64,000 nt of DNA from Anaeramoeba flamelloides (taxonomy: Eukaryota; Metamonada; Anaeramoebidae): positions 12,029,001 through 12,093,000 of the forward strand of contig JANTQA010000008.1 in the NCBI GenBank assembly GCA_027625915.1. The letters are read 5' to 3'. The notes below the pieces were generated by a model. That model was not told the DNA's origin. It saw only the letters and a list, made by a program, of their open reading frames with translations, and did no database searches. How positions within the stretch are numbered: the stretch's first letter is position 1; each line of letters opens with the position of its first letter. Made by a program: the position numbers and the translations under genes. Shown here in pieces: positions 50,801 through 60,648 of this stretch.

Positions 50801-52427
50801 CTTTTGAATTCTGGAAAACCTAGGCACTCTACGGCACTCTACTACACTTTTCAACACTTTCTGAAACCATAAATTTATTTAGAGTTTTTTATCGTTGCTA
50901 TAATGTAGGCAAGATTATAGCACTGAGAATATCTTTTCTTTCAAAAAATGAAAAGAAAAAATTTATTTTTTAAAACAAAATAAGAAAAAGAGAAAGAAAA
51001 ACAAGAAATAAAAAGGATTAAAAAAATAAATAAAAACTTTTTTTTTTTAATATTTTTTTGCCTCTAAGTGTTAAATGGGTTGTTGGTTGTTTCCTTTTAT
51101 TCTAATTTTTTTTTTTGGTTCATCATAATCTTTTGTTTCTATAAAAAGGAATAAATATTTAACAACTTATAGATCAAAAGAAATAATATTACTTTAACAA
51201 GTTTTAATTTAGTTTTTTTATAAATAGATTACAACTATCAAGCACTGAGTTTTTTAAGGAATTAACAACTTGTTTTTTTTATCCCAATTCCAAGTTCTAA
51301 ATCCAAATTGTTTGTCTGATATAAATTTCCAATAATATTTAATTCTTAAAAAAATTCTAGGAATAGATTTATTTTAGTATATCTATTGATAGTTCATCTA
51401 TTACCCATGATTTCCTTGTTTGTGAATAAATAACATTTTTCTTGATTTAATGTAATTTAATTCTTCATCTTATAGAAGGAGTAATTTGTGAAATTTTGTT
51501 AACCAAAATGTCTTGTTCATCCTGCTCTTGTTTAATAGTAGGTTTAAAATAATATAAAAACTTATTTTTTACATTCTTTTTCAGAAGATTTTACAAATAA
51601 TTTGTGAAATGAAAACATAAATTCACAACAAAAGGGAGCAACTGTTTAAAGTGGGTAAAAATTCTTGCTTTGTTATCAGTTTTTAAACAAACAATATTTA
51701 TTTTTTTTTATTGTTATTATGAATTTTTGTGATAAAATGAAAAATTATTGTTACAGATCAAAATGAAAATGCTGAGAATTTTAATCGAGATTTTTTCCAA
51801 AAATTATTCATTTCAATAAAAAATGATCATTCTAAATTTACTTTATTTTTTAACAAATTAATATTAATTTTATTCTATTTTAATTTTTCTAAATTACATA
51901 TGTTAATAGTTTATCTGGTGATCAACCATTCAAAGTAATAAATCTTTTTTTTTTTTTTTTTTAACAAATATACCAGAATATTTTCAGTCATTTTCAAAAA
52001 TTAAAAACCAAAATTTTTTCTTATTTTTCACTTTAAAAATTCTTTATTTAAATTGTTCAACCTCTTTATGAATACTTTTTAAAATTTTGGGTTTTCACTT
52101 TTGTTTGAAATGGCTGTATATATTTTTATTTTTATTTTTATTTTTATTTACAACAACGATTAATAAATTTATAAATTTATAATTTAATAGGAACCAAGAA
52201 TTGATGGTTTATCTCTCTACAAGCAAATAAACAAAGTAAAATTTTCTTTTGATCCCAAAGAATTTTCAAATATTTCAATTGCAGCAAAAAATTTGATTAG
52301 AAGGATGTTACATATAATACCAGAATCTCGTCCCACTGCATCGCAAATTCTAAAACATCCTTGGGTTATTGGTAAACCCAATTTAATAAAGTATGAATGT
52401 GAAGATCTTGAAGAATTTTTATATTAA
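44835..52427 (+). CDS. FHA-domain pseudokinase of CHK2/RAD53 layout, nine exons
   Basis: Exons 44835-44861, 44959-45052, 45222-45397, 45490-45577, 45676-45722, 49595-49638, 49746-50321, 51910-51934, 52191-52427; all junction phases fit and total 1314 bases, 437 residues. FHA: WGILYSISPPIQDLEI, then IGR (Arg45), Ser59 and His62 in ISKFH, STNGVWVNGQ (Asn92), CDEISF, RFIFHD; residues known to bind phosphothreonine are kept. A short linker KDIGKEYKIISPVL leads to the kinase: VVIKK (Lys180), YLVFNYLNNGDL, HKNETFIGVLTPE, SDIG (Asp301), RPPES, VDIWSLGVILYFILSGDQPF and SRPTASQILKHPWV. The HRDLKPEN loop reads IGVLTPEI: catalytic Asp, Lys and Asn are all replaced and the first glycine of the P-loop is missing, so it should lack phosphotransfer. 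Inferred role: phospho-binding scaffold. Exon 1 is the least certain. The 3.9-kb intron before the kinase holds repeats, so two adjacent genes remain possible. Confidence 0.82.
45079..45150. repeat. (CTCTTTTT)n minisatellite in intron
   Basis: About nine tandem copies of an 8-base unit between the second and third exons of the FHA gene, next to the acceptor TTTTCTTTTAG at 45221; it adds a long pyrimidine tract to the 3' part of the intron. Confidence 0.9.
46395..46870. repeat. Diverged mariner-like MITE, family D
   Basis: Starts near ATCCAAAAAAGTGG and shares landmarks ATTAATACTGATTGAATCA and GATTTTTTTTTCCATCAAAA with the better copy at 48763-49335. Lies in the long FHA-gene intron. Confidence 0.5.
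46880..48340. other. Intronic stretch of unknown origin
   Basis: 46880-47500 has lower homopolymer content and open frames on both strands (for example 47212-47481) but no recognisable protein; 47820-47900 is likewise more complex. Possibly old element remains. Confidence 0.35.
48345..48755 (+). repeat. Partial family A element
   Basis: GATACAGTTAAAACAGTTAAA and TTTCAACAAATTTTACCAAT match the middle of the family A element at 6.8-7.1 kb; both ends are missing. Confidence 0.5.
48761..49337. mobile_element. Mariner-like MITE, family D, intact copy
   Basis: TA at 48761-48762 and 49336-49337 flank 573 bases with inverted ends TTTCCAAAAAAGTGGGG (left) and, inverted, TTTCCAATAAAGTGGGG (right). 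The TA duplication is typical of Tc1/mariner-type elements; no transposase is inside. Located in the FHA-gene intron. Confidence 0.75.
50479..50830. repeat. Cluster of palindromic elements, some nested
   Basis: In intron 7 of the FHA gene. Outer palindrome: GTTAGGTTTTCTTGAG ... CTCAAGAAAACCTAG. Inside it, a second: GTTAGGTTTTTTTGA ... TCAAAAAAACCTAG. A third at 50744-50825: GTTAGGTTTTCCAGAATTTA ... TGAATTCTGGAAAACCTAG. The tips GTTAGGTTTT and AAAACCTAG, plus a following GCACT, are shared while the arms differ. Relatives at 6213, 62716 and 63178. Confidence 0.75.
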
Positions 52428-53322
52428 ATTTTTTTATATTATTGTTTTATCAATACTTCTTTTTCAATTCCAGAAAAAGAAATTAAATTTTTCAATTTAT
52501 TCTTTTTTTAATTAATGCTATAATTTTTTTTCGCGATAAATGTGAATAAATTAGATGATTGTCAATTGTTTTTTGAATAAAAAAGATTTTTTTTTGTAAA
52601 AATTATTAAACATTTATCAGCCAACAAAAAAAAAACACAAAAATAATAAAAATTAGTAATTCCATCATTGAAAATTTTCACCTTGTTAAATAGGATTGTA
52701 ATATATGTCCTTAATAAGTTTAAGCACTATTTTTTTCTGATTAATATTTTTCGAAATCTAGCCTTATAAATTAATTCAATTAAACACTGGGATAAAATTT
52801 TTTAGAATAAAAACACTCTCAACTTTTAAAAATCGAAAATATTTTTTGAAATTAGTGTGCACTTTTTTCTTTTTTTTTTTGAACAATTGGGATTGAGAAA
52901 CTTTTGAAATCAAAGAATAAGTTAATTTATTAAATTAGAATATATTTCCAGAGAGTTTATCTTTTTAGTTGAACTTTTTTTTTAATTGTACCAATTAATA
53001 ATAAAAAAAACATTTGAAGACCAAATTAGTCCCTTTTGTGAAAATAAAATTCCCATAATTTAGAATTTGTTTTTGTAAATGAGTTAAAACAAGAGAGTGT
53101 ATCGAAAAATATACATAATTTCAAGTTTGAATTCAATGATTTTGGCAAAAAATGTTTTCAAGAAAAAGCTAAATTGAAACTTTATTTATTTTTATTTTTT
53201 CATTTTCGGTTTTTAATTTTTTTAATGGAAGGTATTTGATCAGTTTTCCATTTTAAGTGTTTTTTGGGTCGTAGGTAAATATAATAAAACTATGATCATT
53301 ATTTAAAAATATTAATATAAGG
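52428..53322. other. Spacer after the FHA-pseudokinase gene
   Basis: AT-rich, no gene or repeat landmark recognised. Confidence 0.45.
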
Positions 53323-53710
53323 TATTCCTAAAAAAGTGGGGTATTTTTTTTAATTTTCATAAAAAATCATCTTTGTTAGTTGGAGATTTCCTTAATTGAC
53401 AATACCAAATTAAGTTAAATATTAATACCGATTGAATCAATTGGCTAAGATATTTATTTCATTATATGTTGAAATATTTCCCAAAAAATGTAAAAAAAAA
53501 ATAGAATTTTTTTTTGGAGAAAACAATGGCTATTTTCAAATAAGTTTAATAACTTATTAATATAATTAAATTGAACCTTTATAATATAAATAAAGTTTCA
53601 ACTAACCTTATATTTTGATTTAATATAGTTATTTTTATTACTTTTTTATTTTTTGGTCTTTTTATCTAATTTAGTAAATTTATTATTTTGGAATTTTTAT
53701 AAGTAACAAG

Positions 53711-55947
53711 ATGAACAAAAAAAAAAAAAAAGAAAATTTATTTGGAAAAAAACATGTTGTTGTTGTGGTAAATGGATACAAAAAATATGGTAGAAAACGA
53801 CCTGAAACTATCGTATTAAAATTACATCATGTATATTCAGAATCAAAGAAAATTTGCAATCGCTGTTATTTGGAGAATAGAAAAAAAGGTACGGGACCAA
53901 TTCAGATCAAGGTTTATTTATATTGAAATAAAATAATTATAACAAACTCTTTCAAAATAGCAAACTTAAAATTTCTTTTTAAATTGTTTTAAATGTTTTT
54001 TTATTTACATTTCTTTTTTTTAAAAAAAAAAAGATAAATCGAAAATTTGAAAAAGAAAAAAAAACAACATTGGAAAAAAAAATCAATGGGAATTATTATC
54101 ATAAGAAAAAGTATGGCGAGAATCTAAAAGAAATTAAGAATAATTTTAAAAAAAAAAAAAAAAGAAAGTTGAAAAAAAAAGAAAAAGAAATCCAAAAAAA
54201 TAAAAAAAAGAAAAAGAAATTCATGGTAATATTGTCAATGCATTACGTGTGTTTTTGCTAGGATTAAAAAAAAAATAATAAATATCGAAGTGCAATCATA
54301 CATAAAATAATTCGGGAACTACAATGCTTTAATATCAAAAACAATTTCAAAGAATATTCCAGTGCTTTGGGTGTTACAGTGCAAACAATTAAAAGGCATT
54401 TGAATATGGAAAAGGAAGGTGATATTTTGTTTTCAACAAGTTATTTTTTTAAAAAAACACACGCAATAAATTAAGAAACGAAGAAATAATGTTGATTATT
54501 CAAACTTGGTTGGAGTTATGTACATGCAAGTCAGGTGATTATAAACAAGTATGGAATGGTCAATATGAGGATGCAGTTGAAGATGATGACAACAATGATG
54601 ATGATGACGACGACGACGATGATGATGACAATAATGCTAAGAACGATGGTGATGAAGATGACGACGAAGGATATGGTGGTGGAACTGGTTCAGCTTGCAT
54701 TGATGCTTGTTGTGGGTTGAATGAATTTAATCAAGATAATCGAATTCTAGTATATAATATGAATTCTATCATTCATGAGAAGGATTCAAATAAAAAGAAA
54801 GGAACGGAATTGAATAAAGAAATCAACCAAATAAAAAAAAGAAAAAGAATTTTTGTAACAAGAAGACATCAAACCCAAACTGATAAAAAAAATATGTCAA
54901 CAAATTCAAGAAAAAATGATAAAAAATGGTTTTCAAAAACGATGTAATAACACATATTTAAAATATAAACCAAAGGAAGTTAAACAGTATTCGTATTTAA
55001 GATGCTATGATGCCACAAATTGTAATATATGTGAACAAAATAAAATCTCGAAGAAATTTATTTCAAATAATAATGATAAAAATTCTGAAGAATTCAAATT
55101 TCATCAAAAAAAAATTGAAAATTATGAAATTCATTTACAAGAAATTAATACTCAACGAAGTTCTTATATTGATAATAAAAATGACTTAAAATTAAATGAA
55201 GTAATTTTTGTTTTTGATTTCGGGGCCTTTTATCCACCAAGTGGTATTAAAAAAGAAAATAATAAAATCTCAGACTTATGTATTTGTAAAATAACAAAAA
55301 ATAAGGAAGAGAAACTCCAATATGAATATTATGATTTTATTTCTTCTCATATTTCCCAAGATTATAATTATGTTAAATCATCATTTGAATATTTATTCAA
55401 TTTAGGCATTTTTAAAAATTATTCAAAAATTTATTTTTGGTCAGATAATGGACAACATTTTAAAAATCATAAAACTTTCAATTATTTTTATAACTTATCA
55501 AATAATATCGGAATTCGTATTATTCAGAATTTTTTTATAGCTTGTCATGCAGCTAATGAATGTGATGGTCATTTTGGAGTATTAAAAAGAAAAGAAAAAG
55601 AAGCTAAAAAAATGGGGAACTGTTTGTTTTCTGTTGACGAATATTGTACTTTTGCACAAAATATTACCAAAAAAACAATTTCATTTAATCTTAAAAAATT
55701 AAATACTTATCAGAATGAAGAATTATTGTATTCAGGAATGAAAGGGGTAAGACAAATTCATCAAATTATTTATAATTTTAATAATATACTTTGTAAAAAC
55801 CTATCAAATGATAGTGATTTTATTAGTAAATATTTTATATATCAAAAAAAAAATAAAATAAATTTCTGTACTAATGAGTATATAAAAAAAATAAAAGTTA
55901 AAAAAAAAATAAAATTTTCAAGAAAAAGAAAACAATTAGAAAAATAA
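53711..55947 (+). CDS. Transposase-like gene of the nested DNA transposon, exon structure unresolved
   Basis: Several coding-like segments run in one direction. 53711-53911 (MNKKKKKENLFGKK, a CNRC pair) and 54034-54225 (very K-rich) join in phase across a possible intron. About 54280-54420 reads ELQCFNIKNNF...LGVTVQTIKRHLNM, a helix-turn-helix-like stretch. 54489-54947 has an Asp-rich run, and 54859-55947 is a long frame of over 340 residues. The long frame holds FVFDFGAFYPPSG, then FWSDNGQHFKNHKTFNYFY, then FFIACHAANECDGHFGVLKR: three spaced acidic sites resembling a DDE/RNase H-fold core of the SDxGQxFKN...CDGxFG type. The segment joins after 54225 (an in-phase stop follows the best acceptor) and near 54858 (change of frame) are not explained, so the gene is either multi-exon or damaged. 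Function as transposase rests on the motifs plus the inverted ends around it. Confidence 0.65.
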
Positions 55948-56077
55948 AAATCATATATATTTTCATTTTTTTTTTGTACTTTTATACTTTTAGTTTTATA
56001 ATTTTTATGCTTTATTTTTTAAAAAAAAATCAAAAAAAAAGAAAAAAAAAATACTGAACTAATACCGAAAAAATTGG

Positions 56078-56150
56078 ATTCTTTCGGGGAGTCGAACCGA
56101 CCCCCTCCCAAGTTCAACTTAGCAGTGTTTCCACTGAAAATCGATTCTTT
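56078..56150 (-). other. tRNA-like segment with a B box, non-functional
   Basis: On the minus strand GGTTCGACTCC is a perfect B-box match and a T run follows the 3' side, as at Pol III genes. The T stem and acceptor stem do not pair properly. GATTCTTT flanks it as a direct repeat. Probably a tRNA relic or chance; it lies inside the DNA transposon. Confidence 0.3.
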
Positions 56151-56735
56151 GGTGATATTAAAGTCCAAAAAAACAACATTAATAAAATAAATTTTCTTAA
56201 ATTTCATAACGTTCTATTAAAATTAAAATTTCCAATTTTCAAACACTTTAAAAAAAAAAAATAGCCAATTAAAATGATTAAAAGCTTTTGAGAGAACAAT
56301 GAAAAACAAAAATAATGTTGTTTGATGATTTAACTAATTTATCAAACTTATTTGAAACTAGCCAATGATTAACCAATTTCAATAAAAAAATGCAAATATG
56401 GAAAGGATACTTATGATTTTTTAAACAATAAATGCAGTTATATGTTTTAAATTCTATTTTAAAATTTGTTGAGATTAAAAAAGTTATGAAAACTATTTTT
56501 TCGATCAAAAAGAAAATAATAAAAACAGTAATTTTCACACTTAAAAAATATCAGATAAAATCGAGATCAGAAAATTTGATATCTTTTATTTATGTAATAC
56601 AATATTACGAAACCAATTGAATTATTCTCAAGAATCAATGAATGGTAGTTAATTATTTTGAATGTTTAAATACTTTTTTGAAGATTAATATTTATAAATA
56701 TATTTGAAAATAAATATGTCACACTTTTTTTGAAA

Positions 56736-57650
56736 TAGCTTAATCTCCAAATTTTAAGATAATAAAGGTCATTAACCATAAAATAAAATAAAATATAATA
56801 AAAAATACAATATTGATATTTTCAAAAAATATTAAATTAATTACTTTTACAAAGCTATCTTAAAAGTTTCAATTCTTTTGAAATAAAAATTTTAAATAAC
56901 TGAAATTAAAATTAATTCTTAACTGTAAAATGAAAATTTTGTTCACAGGTCCTACAATCATCAAGAATACAAAAAACGTACTTTTTATAGATACTTCAAG
57001 TTTGGGTTTTAAACACAAGATTGTAATGATAAATAAAAAGTGGGCAAATTGAACTAAATGTTTTTATTTAAAAAAAATAATTTAAAAACTGAAAATTAAT
57101 AAATTTATTGAATTTATATTTTCAAAAATATTATAAGATATTTAAATCAAAAAAATATTCTTAAGAGATGGGAATTCTAGATTAAAAATTTTTTAATCAT
57201 TTTCCCAAATTAAAAAGAGATTAAAAATCCCAATTGTTCCTTAGCTTTTAAATTCTCAAATTTGAGCCTTTAAACTTGTTACATTTGTTTTTTAAAAATT
57301 TGGACATAGTTTAATGTTAAAGCATACTTAATACTGATATAGATGTAGTTTACAATCTTCCAATTTAGTTAAAGAATAATTTGTAAAATCTCACTACCAC
57401 ATCTGGGATGGGTTTTCAAACAATTATTTTTTTTTCTATATTTTATAATTTTCAAAAAGTATAAATAACAGCATTTTAATAAATGTAAATTGAGAGTTAG
57501 ATGGGTAGATGGTTTAGTTTACATTTTTTTTTTTTTACATTATTTGCGCAAATGGATTTAGAAAGAGAAATGGTGTGTATATGATTTTGAATCAAAATCA
57601 GATCTAATGTTCATAAAAAAAAGAAGAAATCCGTGATTTGTTGGGATTAT
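56736..57650. other. Non-coding spacer
   Basis: AT-rich, nothing recognised. Confidence 0.45.
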
Positions 57651-57846
57651 AGTCAATTTCACTTTTTAGACAAACTCTGAAGAACATTTAAGGTACGATC
57701 AAAATCTCAAATTAAGGAACAAAATTCAGATTCTAGTATAATGATTTGTGAAAAAAAAAATTCCAAATTTTGTGTCCTAATTTGAGATTTTTTTTGTACC
57801 TTGTATTTTGTTAAACCTTTGTGTATTAAAAGTGGAATTGACTCTG
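57651..57846. mobile_element. Tc1/mariner-type MITE, family E, copy 1
   Basis: About 196 bases with inverted ends (TAGTCAATTTCACTTTTTA; inverted right end CAGAGTCAATTCCACTTTTA) and a second inner inverted pair (CTCAAATTAAGGAACAAAAT / TTTTGTGTCCTAATTTGAG). Confidence 0.65.
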
Positions 57847-58039
57847 TTGAAAAATACTAAATTATCAATAAGGTGTATTTTTCAAATTAAATTTATATTA
57901 ATTTAATCTTAGAGTATCAATAAATCATTTTCAGTAAATAAAATTTCAACAATAATACCATTATTTTTTGCCCCTAATTTTTTTTTTCTTTCTTTTTTCA
58001 ATAATTATTTATTATTCAAACAGTCTGAATGTACGATAT

Positions 58040-58244
58040 TACAGTAAGTTCCACTTTTAAGGCACAAACATTAACAAAAATTAAAGCACAATAAAAATCT
58101 TAAATTAAGACACAAAATTCAGATTCTAGGAAATTAATTTGTGTAAAAAAAAATTTCAATTTTTGTGCCGTAATTCGAGATTTTTTTTTTTTTTTCCCTT
58201 AAATTTCGTTGATAGTTTATGCCTTAAATTTGAAACTGACTGTA
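58040..58244. mobile_element. Tc1/mariner-type MITE, family E, copy 2
   Basis: 201 bases between TA dinucleotides, inverted ends CAGTAAGTTCCACTTTTAAG and (inverted) CAGTCAGTTTCAAATTTAAG. Homologous to copy 1 about 200 bases away, including the central CACAAAATTCAGATTCTAG. Confidence 0.7.
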
Positions 58245-58429
58245 GTTACATAATTAGCAACAAGAAAAAGAAAAACAAGTTGAAACTCAATATCTATTTG
58301 TTTTTTTATAAAGAGTTCAAATTGTCCATCTATTGAAAACAATAATGAAGAAAAGATAATTATTATTTTTTTTTTAAAAAAAAAATCACTCTAAACCAAA
58401 CAATTATCAAATATATTGGTGAATTTTAT

Positions 58430-58990
58430 AATGTTAATAAAAATGCTTTTGAGTGTTTTTTCACATATTCTAATCAAAAAAATGTTTTCTATTTTTTAGA
58501 TCAGAATGATTTTTTCTAATTTAATCAAATTTTTCTTTTCTTTTTTTAGTGCTTTTTCTATTTTTTTTTATTTTCTTTTTTTATGCTTTTTTTTTTTCAT
58601 TTAAAAAGATCATGTGGGAAAAACAAGAGATCTTCGAAAAGACAAATAATCACTATGAAAATTGAGACTATGTATGCCTTTTAAAATGAATTTAATTGTT
58701 CATAAAAAATCTTGTTGTTAAACTTTTTTTCATGAAAGTTCAGTAAAATAAAAAGAAACACTATTTCGAAAATTATGAACCATTTTTTTTAGGTTTTAGG
58801 TTGTATTTTTTTTTAATTTTTAGAATTTGTTTTTTTTATATATTTATAATGATTTAAAAGTGAATTATTAATCAGATTTGATTATTAGTTGTTCTTGAAA
58901 ACTAAATGATAATTTTTTTTTTCAATTTATTATTTCCAGTTAGTCACAATTTTTGAAATAGAGTTTATTTATTAAAAAAAGTATAAATTT
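58430..58990. repeat. Dispersed repeat, family C, copy 3
   Basis: Shares TTTAAAAGTGAATTATT and TTATTAGTTGTTCTTGAA with 32150-32210, and the upstream part resembles 31500-31750. Boundaries approximate. Confidence 0.5.
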
Positions 58991-59329
58991 TTTTTTAATT
59001 ACCTTTCTTGAATTCTAACTTAAATTTGTCTTCGAGTATTAAAAAAAATTTCCATTTTCAAAATTAAAACAAGGGAAAGGGATTAACAAAGTTAAATTTT
59101 AAACAAAAAAATTTTATAAATGTTTTTATTTTGTTGATCTTAGAGAAATATGATAATCGATCTTATAGTTTTCTTTCTCATTTTAATATTTTTGATAATA
59201 AATTAAATCTAAAAATTGATTACTCAAATAAGTAATCTTCAAAAAAAAAAAAAAAAACAAGATAATAAGCGATCAATTTAAAAAAGAAAAAGAATAAAAA
59301 AGCAATAATAACACAATAAATAAAAATAA

Positions 59330-60645
59330 TTATTTAAGATCAAATTGATTTTTAATTTTGATTAATTTGGAACTTAGATTGGAATGTTTATTTAATTGGT
59401 AGTATTCACTTGCATCTTCTAATTCTTCAACGATTAATTCTGGGTCGTCATCCGCTGTTAATTCAATTTCATCAGTGTAAAAATATTTGACTAAAATCTC
59501 CAAACTTTCAATTGTTTTACCAGAAAAGTCCTGAACCGAATTAGAATTTTCTTTAATATTATCAAACATTTCTCTGAATAATCCCGATCTTGCTATTAAA
59601 ATCAATTTATGAACAGGAATTTCTTCAAAATCATCCTCTTCGTTGACATCATCATCATCTTGGTTGTCGTCATCATACTCATTATCATCAATTTTAACCA
59701 AAATATTAAAATCCTTTGTGTCTTGGTCTTTATATAAATCTAAAAGGTCCATCTCAAGTTTATTTTTGGGTGGGTATGATAAATTTAAGGAATTAAATAT
59801 TTTTTCAAGAATAATTGTATCCTGTATTTGATCAATATAAATCCATTTTAAGAATATCTTCATATCCTGTTTAGTAAAATTCTTTTCATTAATTATTTTT
59901 TGGATTTGTTCAATTTTTAAATTTGTTCTCAACTCAACCAATTTCTTATGAACTGAGATTTCCTTTTCATTTGTGATCATCAATTTCGAATCACAATATT
60001 TTTTTGATTCGAATATGGATTTGAAGTCTTCTCGAATAGAATTAAAATGGTTTTCAGGATAACAAAAAACTACTTTTGTTCCGCAAGAGATCTCAATTGT
60101 TGAATTCCCATTAAAAATGTCTGATAAATCTATTTTCCTTGGTATTTTACCTGGGCTATTTATAAGGTTAAGATTCCACCTTTTGAAATTGTTATCAAAA
60201 GCCCAACCATATATGTCGTCTTCTTCAGTAATTATAAATGTTTTATATGCCGCACCACAAATTTTTATCGCCTTTTTGTTTTTAAGAGCAGTTATTTCCC
60301 GAAATTCTTTCACATTCTGAGAACATTTCATTCCAATGTAATCCTTATTACCACAACCAAAAGTTTTCCCTTCTTTGGTTATTAATATGGTATGCCCATA
60401 AAAGCAATGGAGATCTAAAATATCATCTGCTTTCCAATTCGAAATTTGGACTGGACTTGATTCTTTCTGAATTTTCCCCGTCGCCAAGCATCCATAATTA
60501 TTTGCTCCCGCGGCATATAGCTTATTGTCCGTTGTTGTAAAAAAAAAACAATAACATTGGACTCCTCCAAAAACTCTTGACACATTTTGATAAATTAAAA
60601 CTGGTATATTTTTATGTGTGTTTATAGTACCATCTCCAAGTCTTC
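59330..60645 (-). CDS. RCC1-repeat protein with two BTB domains, N-terminus missing
   Basis: RCC1-repeat/BTB proteins commonly act as adaptors (BTB for dimerisation or cullin-3 binding). The exon opens after acceptor TTTTATAG at 60648-60646 and reads RLGDGTINTHKNIPVLIYQNV, an RCC1 blade that continues in frame into SRVFGGVQCYCFFFTTTDNK, LYAAGANNYGCLATG, the GHTILITKEGKTFGCGNKDY blade and KTFIITEEDDIYGWAFDNN: three to four blades. A first, weak BTB follows (YCDSKLMITNEKEISVHKKL) and then a clear one (DFNILVKIDDNE, an Asp/Glu-rich loop, IPVHKLILIARSGLFREMF, SLEILVKYFYTDEIEL). The protein ends KNQFDLK. Further RCC1 blades must lie in exons right of 60648, which I did not find before the LINE relic. 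The acidic loop inside the second BTB is an insertion. Frequent in anaeramoebid genomes as I recall, hence a taxonomic hint only. Confidence 0.85.
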
Positions 60646-60648
60646 CTA

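Larger units (their letters stand above)
53528..56363 (+). mobile_element. DNA transposon, 2.8 kb, with inverted ends and 3-base duplication
   Basis: Terminal inverted repeats of about 29 bases: left GGCTATTTTCAAATAAGTTT..., right (inverted) GGCTAGTTTCAAATAAGTTT..., three mismatches over 29. Both ends abut AAT (53525-53527 and 56364-56366), consistent with a 3-base target duplication. The interruption of a known repeat gives independent proof of both boundaries. It carries a transposase-like gene in the same orientation. Superfamily not determined. Confidence 0.8.
53325..56735. mobile_element. Family D MITE split by a nested transposon
   Basis: Left half 53325-53527 starts TTCCTAAAAAAGTGGGG after TA, and right half 56364-56735 ends TTTTTTTGAAA before TA. 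They align to consecutive parts of the intact copy at 48763-49335. Everything between 53528 and 56363 is an insertion. Confidence 0.7.
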
